Source of the DNA: Apis mellifera
Taxonomy: Eukaryota > Arthropoda > Insecta > Hymenoptera > Apidae
Assembly (NCBI RefSeq): GCF_003254395.2
Contig: NC_037650.1
Span: 8,184,071 to 8,248,070, forward strand
Reading direction: 5' to 3'
Length of the DNA stretch: 64,000 bases
Below, in pieces: positions 52,301-63,742 of the stretch. The first letter of the stretch is position 1, and each line of letters opens with the position of its first letter. The position numbers and the translations under genes were made by a program. A model generated the notes under the pieces. That model was not told the DNA's origin. It was given only the letters and a program-made list of their open reading frames with translations, and made no database searches.

Positions 52301-53607
52301 GTGGAGATTCTTTGGGGGTCCATGTGCCATCCTCCAAACACAATTTTTCCGCTTTGCCGACCAATTCGTAGCCATCCGCGCAGTGATACGACACGCGGCA
52401 GTCGTACGTGTAACATTCACCTTTTAACAAAAGCAATGTGATCTTACGTGACAAAAATTTAAAAGTGTTAAGTGTGCAAGGTATTAAATATTGAATTAAG
52501 AAAAGAAAGGAATCGAAAGTCTTATATCAGATACAATGCATGCTTTAATTCAACGACATAGAACGAAGATTAAAATATTATTGATTCCTCATGAAAATTT
52601 TATAAATAAAAATTTATAAAACAATGGCAAGCAAACAGTGAATCAAAGATCCAAGAATTATTTGTACAAAAAATTTCGCCCCGGTATCTTAATATTCAAT
52701 TACAATGTCACAAAGATCCAGACCTCTCTTCCCTCCAATCAGACCCTAAATAAACTATGCTTATTTAAGATAAAGAAAAGAGAAAGAAAATATACGTACC
52801 GGCGTGCCATCCATTCGCTATATCCGCGGGAGGCCCACAGACTTTCGGCTCGCATGTGATATCAGGCCCGAACCAGCTAGCAACGCTGTCCATCATCAAA
52901 CACTTTGCCTTCCTGATCCCGGTAGTCGTATACCTGTGATCGCAGGAATACTGAATGTCGCTGCCCAGATCAAAGGTGATCTGCTCGGCGAGCGCGTTGT
53001 GTCGCGCGTTTTTCACTTTGGGCGGTTGGGAGCAAAACGAGCTCGCGTCTTTCTTGCAGGAAGGAGTCGTTCCCGTCCATTTACCGTCGCCCCTGCACGT
53101 TCTCTCGACCAAGCCCACTGTGTAGTAATCGGGATCGCAGGTGTAATGCGCCCGATCGCCGAAAAACTTCCCCGTCATCGTCATTACACCGTGCTGGATG
53201 TCGCTCAGCACCGGGCACTCTCTCTCGGGCTTGATGCAAGACATCCCGCAAATACCGTCGCATCTGCATTTCTTCTTCTTGCTCTTGCAATCCTCGTCCG
53301 TGGAACACTTTCGAAGACACTTCTGACCCAACAAATCCGCCTGGCCCTCGTCCCTAGGGCAAACAGCCGACGGGGAATTCCTCGGGTTCTTGTATATGCG
53401 ACCGTCGTCGTCCACCTCGGGCTTCGACTGATAACCCTGCTCGTCCGTTTCGTCGTCGTCGTCGTCCTCGTCGTCCCAATCTTCGTCGTCGTCGTCGTCG
53501 TCGTCGTCGGCTGCCTGTTGAGCGAGCCTCGCCTCGGAGGCGAGGAAAAATATGCACAGAAGTAGCAGGTGCAACAGAAGTATCCCGCCTGGTCTCATCG
53601 TTCTCAT
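47855..53607 (-). CDS. Hasp: Hasp / LEV-9-like secreted synaptic matrix protein (WAP + 8 CCP domains), five coding exons
   Basis: Coding exons join 53607-52800, 52420-52290, 51976-51736, 51301-50500, 49322-47855: 3450 nt, 1149 residues plus TGA. Phases match at every junction (1, 0, 1, 2). The start is the first Met after an in-frame TAG at 53628-53626; Met4 is an alternative. Seen: hydrophobic signal peptide (about 1-26), poly-Asp/Glu stretch (34-56), WAP domain with eight cysteines (C83-C124), then eight CCP/sushi domains, each with four framework cysteines and most with the late Trp: 131-184, 192-252, 257-311, 319-372, 377-432, 436-498, 503-562, 567-634. RRRR at 646-649 follows, then a tail of about 490 residues rich in Lys/Arg with a Ser/Thr-rich part (911-966) and several dibasic sites. 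Known: C. elegans LEV-9 has WAP plus eight CCPs and helps cluster acetylcholine receptors; Drosophila Hasp is its relative in the synaptic cleft. Inferred: secreted synaptic scaffold. Hikaru genki was considered, but no Ig domain is visible and the WAP domain favours Hasp. Confidence 0.9.
49403..50344 (+). mobile_element. mariner element, copy 2, internally deleted (942 bp), within Hasp intron 4
   Basis: Same terminal repeats and same internal deletion junction as the copy at 32861, flanked by TA at 49401-49402 and 50345-50346. It lies opposite in orientation to the host gene, inside its fourth intron. Confidence 0.95.
49420..50270 (+). pseudogene. mariner transposase pseudogene, frameshifted and interrupted
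   Basis: Closely similar to copy 1 but broken. A 4-bp deletion near 49468 shifts the frame, a TAA replaces a CAA codon near 49615, and a short duplication near 49885-49900 shifts it again. The C-terminal part (49941-50270) stays open with the HHDNARPH and SPDLAPSDYF motifs. The first catalytic motif keeps TGDEKW. The N-terminus is missing as in copy 1. Confidence 0.9.
50500..51301 (-). CDS. Hasp: Hasp coding exon 4: rest of CCP5, CCP6-CCP8 and basic cleavage site
   Basis: The acceptor is CCAACAG before 51301 and the donor is ACAG|GTGAGT, with GT at 50499-50498 (phase 2). It encodes residues 394-660 and two bases of 661. It completes CCP5 and carries CCP6 to CCP8 with all framework cysteines. 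After C634 the chain leaves the sushi fold and reaches RRRR at 646-649, a furin-type motif. Asn-x-Ser/Thr glycosylation sites are present, for example in CCP6. Confidence 0.9.
51736..51976 (-). CDS. Hasp: Hasp coding exon 3: CCP4 and start of CCP5
   Basis: The acceptor is TTCAG before 51976 and the donor is G|GTGAGT, with GT at 51735-51734 (phase 1). The exon encodes residues 314-393 plus one base: CCP4 cysteines C319, C345, C359, C372 and the first CCP5 cysteine C377. The reading frame fails outside these boundaries, which supports them. Confidence 0.85.
52290..52420 (-). CDS. Hasp: Hasp coding exon 2: rest of CCP3, with a probable GC donor
   Basis: Begins after the acceptor AG at 52422-52421 and encodes residues 270-313. 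It completes CCP3 with C283, C297 and C311 and adds an unusual extra pair, C272 and C277. The end used here is CAA|GCAAGT, a GC donor that keeps phase 0 into the consensus acceptor of exon 3. An alternative GT donor four bases downstream (exon end 52286) is in frame only with a different acceptor, which would start exon 3 at 51993. Confidence 0.8.
52800..53607 (-). CDS. Hasp: Hasp coding exon 1: signal peptide, poly-Asp, WAP, CCP1, CCP2 and start of CCP3
   Basis: Encodes residues 1-269 plus one base of codon 270. The donor reads G|GTACGT, with GT at 52799-52798 (phase 1). The signal peptide has a Leu-rich core and a likely cleavage after the Ala at 26. The acidic stretch is largely GAC repeats. 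The eight WAP cysteines are C83, 97, 101, 107, 114, 116, 120 and 124, spaced as in four-disulfide-core domains. Confidence 0.9.
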
Positions 53608-54087
53608 CCGACGTCTCTCTCCTAGCTAGCTTCCTAGCTAGCTCGTTGCCACCGCTGCTGCTGCCGCTGCTGCCGCTGCCGCTGCTGCTGCTGCTGCTGC
53701 TCCCGATCCACCGAAACGAACTCGACTCACGCGCGAACAGAGGTGGCGTCTCGCCTCGCCTCGCCTCGCCTCGCCTCGTCTCGACGAGGAACAACGGATG
53801 GAAGAAGCGTCGAGGGAGGGGTTTATTACGATTTATATTATAAACGTCGGCGGTTCACAAATTGAGAAACGTGTTTTCACTCGGGACGATAATCGGCGGA
53901 CGCGGTGTGGCCCATTGAATTGGTGGACGCTCTCCGTTCCGGATGCTCCGCTTAAAGTAACAACGGTGGCCGTCTCATCCCGAGCAACCGCGCGCACGAG
54001 GACGACGTCGTTTCTCTTCTCGCGACCGTGACTATTAATCGAGTCTGCCTCTTCGGCGTCCAGGAGGATTAGGACGGTGTGCACTCA

Positions 54088-54121
<34 letters not shown>

Positions 54122-54640
54122 TTTACTCCTCTCTGCCGCTCCGCCTCTCCGTCCCTCCAACTCCGTGGCAATTTTTTTCTTTATTGTGCGGACTGCGGCC
54201 CCGTGCTGCCGGGAATTCGCGGATACTCGCGCATCTCTGCACGCGCATTCAGCCTGTTCAATACATCTCCTCACTCGTCCAGCTTCCAGCAGATGGCGAG
54301 GGACAGGGGAGAAACGCGGAATCGGAGTTGCGCAGAAACGTGCCATCCCCTCCCTTCTCACCTGCACCCCCAACGTCCTGCTCGCCCCCTCTTCTCAACC
54401 CCTACTTCTCGCTTCCCTACCCTCCCTCCTATCGTGCTCCACAAGGGGGGTGGATTCGGATACATTCCGGTTTTATACACGGTAACAATCGGAAACGCGA
54501 TTCATTCGCGCAGCGTACGACTCCAAGCGTATCGAATGCTCTCGCCTTCCCCCCGATCGAAGCGAATCTTCTTTCCCACCTGTCGTCCCGCGTGTCAGGC
54601 GCGCGACGAGGTGAGGGTTGATTCCTCTTTGAGGAAAAAT
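53608..54640 (-). promoter_or_regulatory. Probable 5' leader and promoter region of Hasp
   Basis: GC-rich stretch directly upstream of the Hasp start. On the minus strand it holds a doubled GCTAGCTAGGA motif (53621-53644), CAG/CGG triplet repeats (about 53648-53700), a pentanucleotide run of CTCGC type (about 53749-53780) and a CT/GA tract (54090-54120). The transcription start cannot be placed; no convincing TATA-plus-initiator pair is visible. An upstream non-coding exon is possible. Confidence 0.4.
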
Positions 54641-57600
54641 TACTCTCTTTGAGGATTTTAATTGTGAAATTGAAGTTGTGAAAGACAAGGGATGAACCAG
54701 GTATCGAGAAGGATTTCGAAGATCTTTTTTATGCAGGCTTGACAATTCTATCGTTCTCATGAATTATTCGTCCAAATTAATAATATCGTATAAATATGGA
54801 TAAAATCGATTTTTTCCTTTGCTCGATAGAGGCGATGATTTCTAATTGAAGACCTATCCTACTTTTTCAACCACCCCATCGTGCACATCGATTCGAAAAC
54901 TGTAAGCGGTGCGCGTGAAATATTTTCCTCGGTTCTCCCATCACCGAGAAATATTTATCAAGAACCGTGGCATGGAAAAATCCAGTTTCTCGCGTCTCTC
55001 TCTCCCTCTCTCTTTCTCTCTCTAGTGAACCGTGGGATATTACAACAGGCTTTGTACAAATTCCGTTTAAGAATAGAATGAAAAATGAAAGAGTGGAGAG
55101 GAAATATTGTCACTCTTGTACAAAACATAGTTGTTCGACATAGCGTTCGTGTTTCGTGTAAACAAACTTATACCTCTCCTCCCAACGATAACGGTTGCGA
55201 CGGGATCCTCTCCTCTGTCGTGTTTCAACATAGAAGCTAGCCAAAGGCAGTCGGTAAAGCGGCAATTCGAGAGCACGGCATCTCTGGCGCTATCTCGTAG
55301 CGCGCCAGAATCCACATTCGTATCTCAATTACATACATTTTCGCGTCGCTCTCTCGAGAAAACGTTACCCTTTCGCAAACACACGAAGGTGGAGCGCGTG
55401 CTCCCCACACGCCGCGCCACGAAAACCGCCACGCTGCCGGGTTAACGCGTCGAGTCACGAACCACCTAACAGCACCTGCAGCCACTTTCCAGCCCCCGTT
55501 TAACACGTTGCCTCGCCCGCAAGACAAATTGTGCCTCGTATCTCGAAGAGGGAAAGAATTGTTGCGTAATCGAATAGCGTTTCCTTCGAATCGAATTTTA
55601 ATTCAACGAGGATACGATCTTTGGCCCGTGATGTTAGAAAAATCTAATTACTTATCCGGAATCTAATTTTATCCAGAGATTCGAGAGGAATCGTCGTGCT
55701 TTTGAGAAAGAAAGATCGATCACGAGAAAATAAAGCTAATCAATTTACTAAACAAGATTTTAGATGAAATTTATATATTAAGAAATAATAAGGAGCGTAT
55801 ATTTATACAATTAATTTGCATAATTATCTTGTCATAATTAAATTGGAATCTATGTGTGACGTGAAACTTAAGGAAACGGAGGCGTGGATGATGATGGAAA
55901 GGGATAGATTTTTCAGAGTGACGAAACTTGAACGATTCTTAGTCATGGAGATAATTCGGTCGATTCCAAAGTTGGAATGGTCGTGGTTGGAGAGCAAATC
56001 CGTATCCACCATTGTCTTTGTAACGATCGTAATCAATCGGTACGGTTCGATGCCTCGTACACACGGTAGGTGATCCCCGGCTCAATCTCGGTTATCAGCT
56101 TCATCGTTCTCGCCGCGTGTCTCCCGGATGTCTTCATTTGTCTTATTCAAATGAGACGGCCGGGCTACCTTCTCAACCTCTACTCGAATCCTCGAGGGAT
56201 AGGTGAAGCGAAAGAAAAAAGAAAAAAAAAAAAAATGGTTTTATACGAGGAGGAATAATGGGGAATCGGCTCGCGATTCTCTACCCTCGTTTCGTGGACA
56301 GGGGTTTCACGCAGGGGTGAAATTTAATTGGAGCGTAATTGACGCGAAAGAGGCGGTTAGACAGAGTTTTATAATGTGCGCACATTTAAAAAGGAGCGTG
56401 TTTTGTTGAAAAGTTTTCATCAAAGCTTTCGCCGAGGAGGTGAAATGAAAATGAAAAATAAATTTGTTGGAATTTTATATCGGGGCATTTATACAGGATA
56501 TGTTGCATAGGGGTGGTTTTTAAGATAAAAAAAAAAAAAAAAAAAGTTGTTTTAACAATTGCACGTAAATATTTAAAAGGCAATTTCACGCAAGAATTAC
56601 ATGCAAACTACGGTTCTACGCTAGAAAGCGAACAGACACGATTCTGAACTATAGTTTAACACTTTAAGCCCTGAATTACGTTGGCTTTACTTTGCGCCTG
56701 TTATGAAGCTAAATACGGTATTTCCAAGTACCAGTATCGCATTGTAATATCCTAGGAATTCTTCAAAGAGGAACTCGATTCGTTTCTATTTTTTTTTAAT
56801 TTATCGAAACGATAATTTTTATAAATAATTTTAAATCCATTGTCCTGCCCAACAAATTACAATCTAACTTTCGAAGAAGACAAATTTCTCGTATATCCGA
56901 TCGAATATCCCTTTCTTTATCCTCGAAAGAGACGAGCCCATTGAAATTCAGTATTCAACGAGTTCGTAGAACTAATTTTCAAGAGTGATCGCGTTCGCAA
57001 TATCGTGGGATACAAACGACGCAACTTTTCCTCTCATCCCGGTGACAAGGTGAATGGCGAGGGTTATTCATTGTCGAGAGTGTATCTTCGTTTGGACGCG
57101 ACTGTCAGGTGAGATTGACAGAGTGGCAGTAACTCGGTAGCTGAAAATGGGAGTGGCTGAAAGACGAGAGGACAGCTCGCTCAGCGACATCCCTGTGGCG
57201 CCTCTTCGCGGATCCTCCGACTAAGAAGTAAGGACGCGAGGAGACAGGGGTTCTCAACTTGTTTCGCTTAAAAAGATTACATCGAATTTCAAAAAAAAAT
57301 ATTGCATCTCGAAATACGAAAATATTCGCATTAGATTGGATTCTTCGTTTCTTCTGAAACTTTTCATTTCGTTTCATTTGATCTTGTTCAACTTTTGGTA
57401 AAAATTTTTTGCAATAGATCGTCCAAATTGTTATTTCTGACCTTTCTTTTCTTACATATTATATTTTGGATATTAAAGAAGATTAATTTCGAATATTTTT
57501 ACCGCAAAGTTTCCGTTCAAAATTTTCCCCGAGCAAAGACACCAGTTTCACCAGAAAATGATTACCATCTCCCCGCTGAAAACTATAACGTGGAAGTTTC

Positions 57601-59634
57601 TTAATTGAGGAAATTTTCAGAGTAAATCTAATTACCTAGTCGCATCCAACCCCCCCTCTCCAATTACCCTCACTTGATTTTACTCATATTCCACGCTTCC
57701 TTTTACCTCGTTAAACGTTATTTCAAATATACGTCCCTAAGAGTCAACACCTTTACAAAATTGTTCGAATAAAAGTCAAGTCATCTCTCGCAAAAAAAAA
57801 AAAAAAAAAAAAAAGAAATTGATCTCGTAATAAATCGATCAACGAACAGATCAACGTTTAATAATAACAAAAAAAATCGAGAACGAGAATAATCTTGCTA
57901 ATTATTAAGCTTGAGACGTTTAAGCATATTCTTTATCCTCTTTAAAACGATTCCGTAAGAGATGATCGAAGCGAGATGAATAGGCGAATCACCGTCCTTA
58001 TTAAATAAAACGAAACGCGGCTCTCCACTCGTTGAGCCATGAGATTCTCTGCGAAAACCAGTTTTGTTCTACTTGTTTCGTCAAATGAAGAATGTCCTTT
58101 TTGTCTCGCAGTGGGCGGTACGCTCGTCTCGCGGAGCTGAAAGAACGATGAGCTCACGGTGTCAGCTTACACAGCTACGTGCCTACGTTATGTCACGTTA
58201 TCTTTTTTAATTTATCTCCAACCGATAGAAACGTAACGATGCTGATAATAAATGCGAACGATCATCTCCGCCTCCGCCCCCTTTCCCATCCCAGAGAAAA
58301 GTTTCTCTCTGTGTACTGGCTGTATTGATCGGTAGATTTAGTTGGATTCAAACGATATCGTGCGCTGGCACTCCTAGGTCTTCACCTAGCGAATGGAAAT
58401 TGCCAGGAAGACTTGTAGCGTCGTGTTACAATGTGATCGTCTTTCAAGATTAGACAATAAATTATATAATTATTTTCTTTACAGTGTAATTGTGATTTAA
58501 TTTTATCGCACATTTTTTTTCTTTCTCTCTCTTTTTATAATTCAAGTTTCATTTTTAAGCAAAAGGAAAGCTCGAGGGAAGAAATTTCAGGATTAATTTT
58601 ACCATGAATTTTAATAAAAAATAAGATTTATTACGGTTTTAACGAAGGGGTAGAAAAGATTAAACAAATTTTACATGTTTTTTCTAAAATAATTTCGAAA
58701 AGTTTAGATGGAATTTTCAGTACGACGTAGTTCCTCGTATCGCGTCACACGCTCAATTTGAATATCTTCATCAATCCCCAAGGGAGGGGGATATTTTTTT
58801 AAAAAGTTCCAACGAAATTCCACTCTCGTTTCATTATGTATCATTACGGATCAGTCCTCTCGAATCCATTATTCTCTCTTAAAATCTCTTCGAGGTTACA
58901 ATAGAGATTATACGTGACAAAATTATTGTAGTTGACGATTTTCGTGCAGATACGAATCCCTGACCCAGATGAGATTAATTTTCTGTTCTCGTTTATGCTA
59001 AATTAATTTAAGATTAAAGATTTTGTCTTTTATTTTTAGTTCATTTCATCACTGAGATGCACGCGCGTCAATTCTAAATTTATCCTATTATATTAAATTT
59101 TCCAACGGGACGTTTTTTTCTTAAGTTTGTGGAGGAAGGGTTATTAAGATTGGTATTTCCGTTAGGGTTGAATGGGAAGAATTGCGTGACTGACCTTACA
59201 GACGCGAACTTAAGTGGGTGGTGAGACTCTTAGATTCACTCTAATCACTCTATTCACTACGAACGTCCCCGTGAATGGGACTTCAAAACAGTCAATTGGT
59301 AGCCTACATCCAGCCGTAGCTGCACCACCTACGTTCTCCGCAACGTAAACCATTCTGTTAACCGTTCTGAAATGTTGCATCTCCTTGAGCCCATCCATCT
59401 GCCAATTTGCATTCTAAATCGTAAACTGTCAATCTCCCCCTTCCGATTCACCTTCGAAACTTCTTTCCAAAAATTATTCGATCAGAATTTACATTTTCAC
59501 TCATGAATATATTCAATCTACGTTTCAAGTATAAATTGATCGAAAGAAAGGCCTGTAACAGTTCTCCAAAACTGACTGCTCCTAAAAAATTAACCTTTAG
59601 AATATCGCGAAAGACGATAAAAAAAACCAACAAC
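54641..59634. other. No gene recognised
   Basis: AT-rich with GC-richer parts at 55180-55520 and 56040-56180, A homopolymers (56529-56545, 57791-57814) and short ORFs only. Confidence 0.6.
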
Positions 59635-60105
59635 AAGTTAAATTTGAATTAAAGTATTCAATTTAAGTTAAATTTGAATTCAAATATTCAATTTAAGTTA
59701 AATTTGAATTAAAGTATTCAATTCAAGTTAAATTTGAATCAAAGTATTCAATTCAAATTAAATTTGAATTAAAGTATTCAATTTAAGTTAAATTTGAATT
59801 AAAGTATTCAATTCAAGTTAAATTTGAATTAAAGTATTCAATTCAAGTTAAATTTGAATTAAAGTATTCAATTCAAGTTAAATTTGAATTAAAGTATTCA
59901 ATTTAAGTTAAATTTGAATTAAAGTATTCAATTCAAGTTAAATTTGAATTAAAGTATTCGATTTAAGTTAAATTTGAATTAAAGTATTCAATTCAAGTTA
60001 AATTTGAATTAAAGTATTCAATTCAAGTTAAATTTGAATTAAAGTATTCAATTCAAGTTAAATTTGAATTAAAGTATTCAATTCAAGTTAAACTTGAATT
60101 AAAGT
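59635..60105. repeat. 30-bp minisatellite, about 15.7 copies
   Basis: The unit AAGTTAAATTTGAATTAAAG + TATTCAATTC is repeated with almost no length change. The main variation is TTTAAG versus TTCAAG at one position. The last unit is cut off by unrelated sequence after 60105. No ORF of interest crosses it. Confidence 0.97.
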
Positions 60106-62183
60106 CGAAACCACGTAAAAAAAAGAAAATCAAAGCAAAACACGCACAAATTCTCATCGAACTCGAACCCAAAAAGCAAACCCACCCTGCTGCATAACCA
60201 CTTCAACAACAACACTGGCCAACTTCCAAACCTCCTTATCTCCCCCCGAGATTTCCTCGCATCCAAATCGAGCTCCAAATATCGGAAACTGTTTACCTGT
60301 TCCGCGTACCAACCGTATCCACATGTATCCAACGTGATTGCGCATCCCCAACCGAATCAACAGCTCAGCCGGAGCCGGTACAATCCAATCATCGTCTAAA
60401 CAGAAGAAGAAGGCAAGAAGCATCTTTGCAATCCATCCGCCGCGCTCTCGAATTTCCTCTCCGTGCTCGAGCACTTGCGAACGGGGACGAGCCGTCCTAA
60501 GCCGTCGTCCGGTCGGAGGATCTTTCTCTCCGCCGCAATCACAGGCCGCTTCTTTGTCCGCGTCTCGGGTGCACGACGGATGCACCGAGCCGGCATTCAT
60601 TTCTACGTACGTGCCTTGAGCCGGCGGCCCGCCTCTTTCGCGACTGCATCCAATTCAGGAGGCAATTGAATTCACGATTCCGGCCATTACGGGTGTCAGG
60701 GAAGGATTACGGGAGCGTGCGTGCCGCATCTGCAACGCGCATCTCGGGCCGGGTAACGGGAGCCGAGGAATATTCCGTGTCGTGCGTTGGATTTTCGTCC
60801 TCTTTAACGACCGCGATAATAAGGGATAATAATCGTGTTAATTATGGGATCCGTGCGAGCGAGAAGAAAAGGACGAGATGGTTATTGGATGACTTTGTAC
60901 GGATTTGAGAGATGCGTCAAATCTTTGCGTCATCGATGCGAGAATTTCTCGAGTAATTAAAAAAAAAAAAGAAAATACTTATTTGCGTTATGTAATACTT
61001 ATTTCCCTCGATTTCCAACAAGTTTTTCCATCCGTCATTCGTAAACGTCTGTAGGGAAATACATTAATTTACGTTAAGGGGCCATGGAGCATTGGTCTGA
61101 AAACTTTGTACCATTTAATAGCTTCCGAGGAAGAAGACGAAACTTGGGAGTTCTGTTCCTTAAATTCAAGTTTCTACAATTGAAAATGATATGTGCCTCT
61201 TAAGTTTTCTTCTTCCACAAACAATGTAAAGTTCCATTAATCTTTACCGTGGTAAAATTCTAATTACACCGAGAGAATGATAATGGAAATTTCGAGGTCT
61301 CTCGTTTCTAAATTCTGAAATTCCAAAACTTCTGCGATTCAAATTTTGCATCCTAATTTTCCTTACGTTACATTTTCTTACAAATTTTCAGGACGTATTT
61401 ATATTTATCGATAATCACGCTTTAAAAACGTTTCGAATATTTCTTGAATCCGAAAACTTTGAAACGTATAAATTTCGCTTTTTTAATTTCTATTCCTATA
61501 AAAATTATACCATTCATTGTGGTCGCAGAACAAAATGTATAATAATTGTATAATTCGTTGAAAAAAAAAAAAAAAAGAAAAGAAAAAAAGAAATCGAATC
61601 CAAAATGAGATAAATGAAAAAGAAAGAGCAAGTGGACATTGTTCCAGATACCGTGCACGCAGAAGGCCAAACACGGGAGAAGAGATCTGTAACAACTATC
61701 GTGAAAGTTTTGCTTTTTGACGCGTTGATTGCAGGTTTTCTTTCGGTGCGGCGCTTTTTGAACCTCTTTCTGGCGTGGGTCACGTGAGTTCCGGCTGTCC
61801 CTCTCGCGGAGAACTGGAGCACCGTGAAACGCGGCTCGAATCATAGTAATTATGCGCCACCATTGCGAAGCGGATTCCCGTGGGCCCACCCGCGGCCCAC
61901 CGACAGTTGGCGCATACAATTATTAAGCCGTCACTCGTTTAACGCAGCTTTTACTCGCGGGATCGCGTTCCTTCCTTCATTTTCACTCGCTGTTCGAAGA
62001 CCGATCTTTCCTTTTTTCCCCTGGATTTTAGAAAGGGAAATTTCAAAGACAAATTTTAATTTAACCGGATCGATAAGTTTTCAAGGCGTTACATTATATA
62101 ATTCGTTTAATTCAATCTTCAATCTGTATAGCGCTGTCGCTTTGAATCAATCCAATTCTTCAAAATCCACTTATTCTCTTCGC

Positions 62184-62210
<27 letters not shown>
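62184..62210. repeat. (AT)13 microsatellite
   Basis: Uninterrupted AT run in AT-rich DNA. Confidence 0.95.
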
Positions 62211-62214
<4 letters not shown>

Positions 62215-63724
62215 TGATGCAAAGAGGATAAGAGGTAGGTAACATCTCTTATAAATTACAATTTATAAAAAGAAAGGTGCACCGCAATATTTCCAACCGC
62301 GTTGTTAAATCAATTGAAAATAACCAATGGCAAAGAGTAAAGAGAGTAAAAAAAAAAAAAAAAAATCATTAAAGGTTAATCGCGATCTATTTAAAAGTTG
62401 ACTTATATAAAATGTCCCTTTGCGACGATCCAATCCACCCGTGCGATATATCTATACATAAAATTAATCAATTTTCAGCTGTGCTTTCGTATTCGCAATA
62501 ACAATTCGATTCGATCAAAGAAACGAATCGTCGCGAGGGGAGGAGGAGGGGGGGGAGGGGGAAATATTATGAAGCGTAATTTCGGTAAAACAACCGGTCG
62601 ACGATTATGGAAATACGACTCGCGTGACGACAATCGACGCGTATACCGGGTTGGATGAAATTTCGTCGCGCTATGGCTGCACCTTAATTGAATGTCAAAT
62701 ATGAGAAAAGGGGCAAGAGTTATGGCTCTTAATGACGCCAACGTCCGCGCAATGCTTCGTCGATCGATTTATAGGTCATTGTTTGCCACCGTGTGCGTGC
62801 CATTTTTTTCGACGTCCGCCGCGTAACCCACCCGCGTTTCGAGGCGGGTATACAACCGCCTCTCGGCTATATAACCTAACCTATACGGAGCGGACGTAAA
62901 TCATCGGGCAAATTGTGCAAACTTATGCCAGATCTGGCCTAGACGTAGTTCGAAATGGCGGCTCGTTTGGATTACACGCGAAACGAATTTCAATCACGGG
63001 GATATTAGGTTGGACGGCGGTTGGAAGGTTAGGTATGGTGCAGCCGCGGAATGACTCGTTCCATTGAGAAATGTAATTGCTCGATCATAGTGTGTAACGA
63101 GGGACGTTATTCGAACGGCCGTTATTCGAGTGTGCGGGGAAAATATATCGGGTTTGGAGTGTAATAAATAGCACGCGGCTTGATCGCCGCTACGATAATT
63201 TTCAATCCTCGGTGGCCGGCTCAATTTCTCCCCCTATATATATTCCTTTTATAATTGTTACGATTATGCTATCAAATGCGCAGAAATGGCATATGCGCGT
63301 ATATTGTACATGGAAAAATATGAAATTTTTCATTCTCGAAACGAAGCGAATAGAAATAATAGAAATAGAACGAACGAGTTATTAAAAATTCTCTCACGAA
63401 AAATCAAAGGAACAAGGTATTAAAAAAAAAGAAATAAAATTTCCATTTTTCACCAAATACACTTATATATCACAAATTTTAAATACAATTTCAAAATTCT
63501 TTCCAAAGAGTCTTTTCTCCAGGATTAAAATTCGCACAAATTCACTCGCGTCGCGTCGAATCTCCTTCTCTCCCGCAAAAATTCCAACAATTCCCCATTT
63601 TCCCAAGAAAACATCGGAATTAAGCTCGACGATGCTTGAATTCCAATTTACGGAATCGAAAATTAGCCGTTCCTCGAAGAAACTTCTCGCCTCCGTTATC
63701 CCGCCATTACTAACACGCACCCTC

Positions 63725-63742
63725 GGGGGGGGGGGGGGGGGG
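63725..63742. repeat. 18-bp G homopolymer
   Basis: Unbroken run of 18 G, unusual in AT-rich DNA; length may be unreliable because such runs sequence poorly. Confidence 0.9.

Noticed and set aside
52804..53565. Plus-strand ORF of 253 codons
   Set aside because: Antisense shadow of Hasp exon 1, with poly-Val from the Asp repeat.
54471..54477. TATAAAA on the minus strand upstream of Hasp
   Set aside because: No initiator-like motif at the expected distance, and it lies about 860 bp from the start codon; not enough to call a promoter.
62870..62885. AACCTAACCT-like words resembling the insect telomere repeat TTAGG
   Set aside because: Only isolated copies, also seen near 35815 and 63000; no array.
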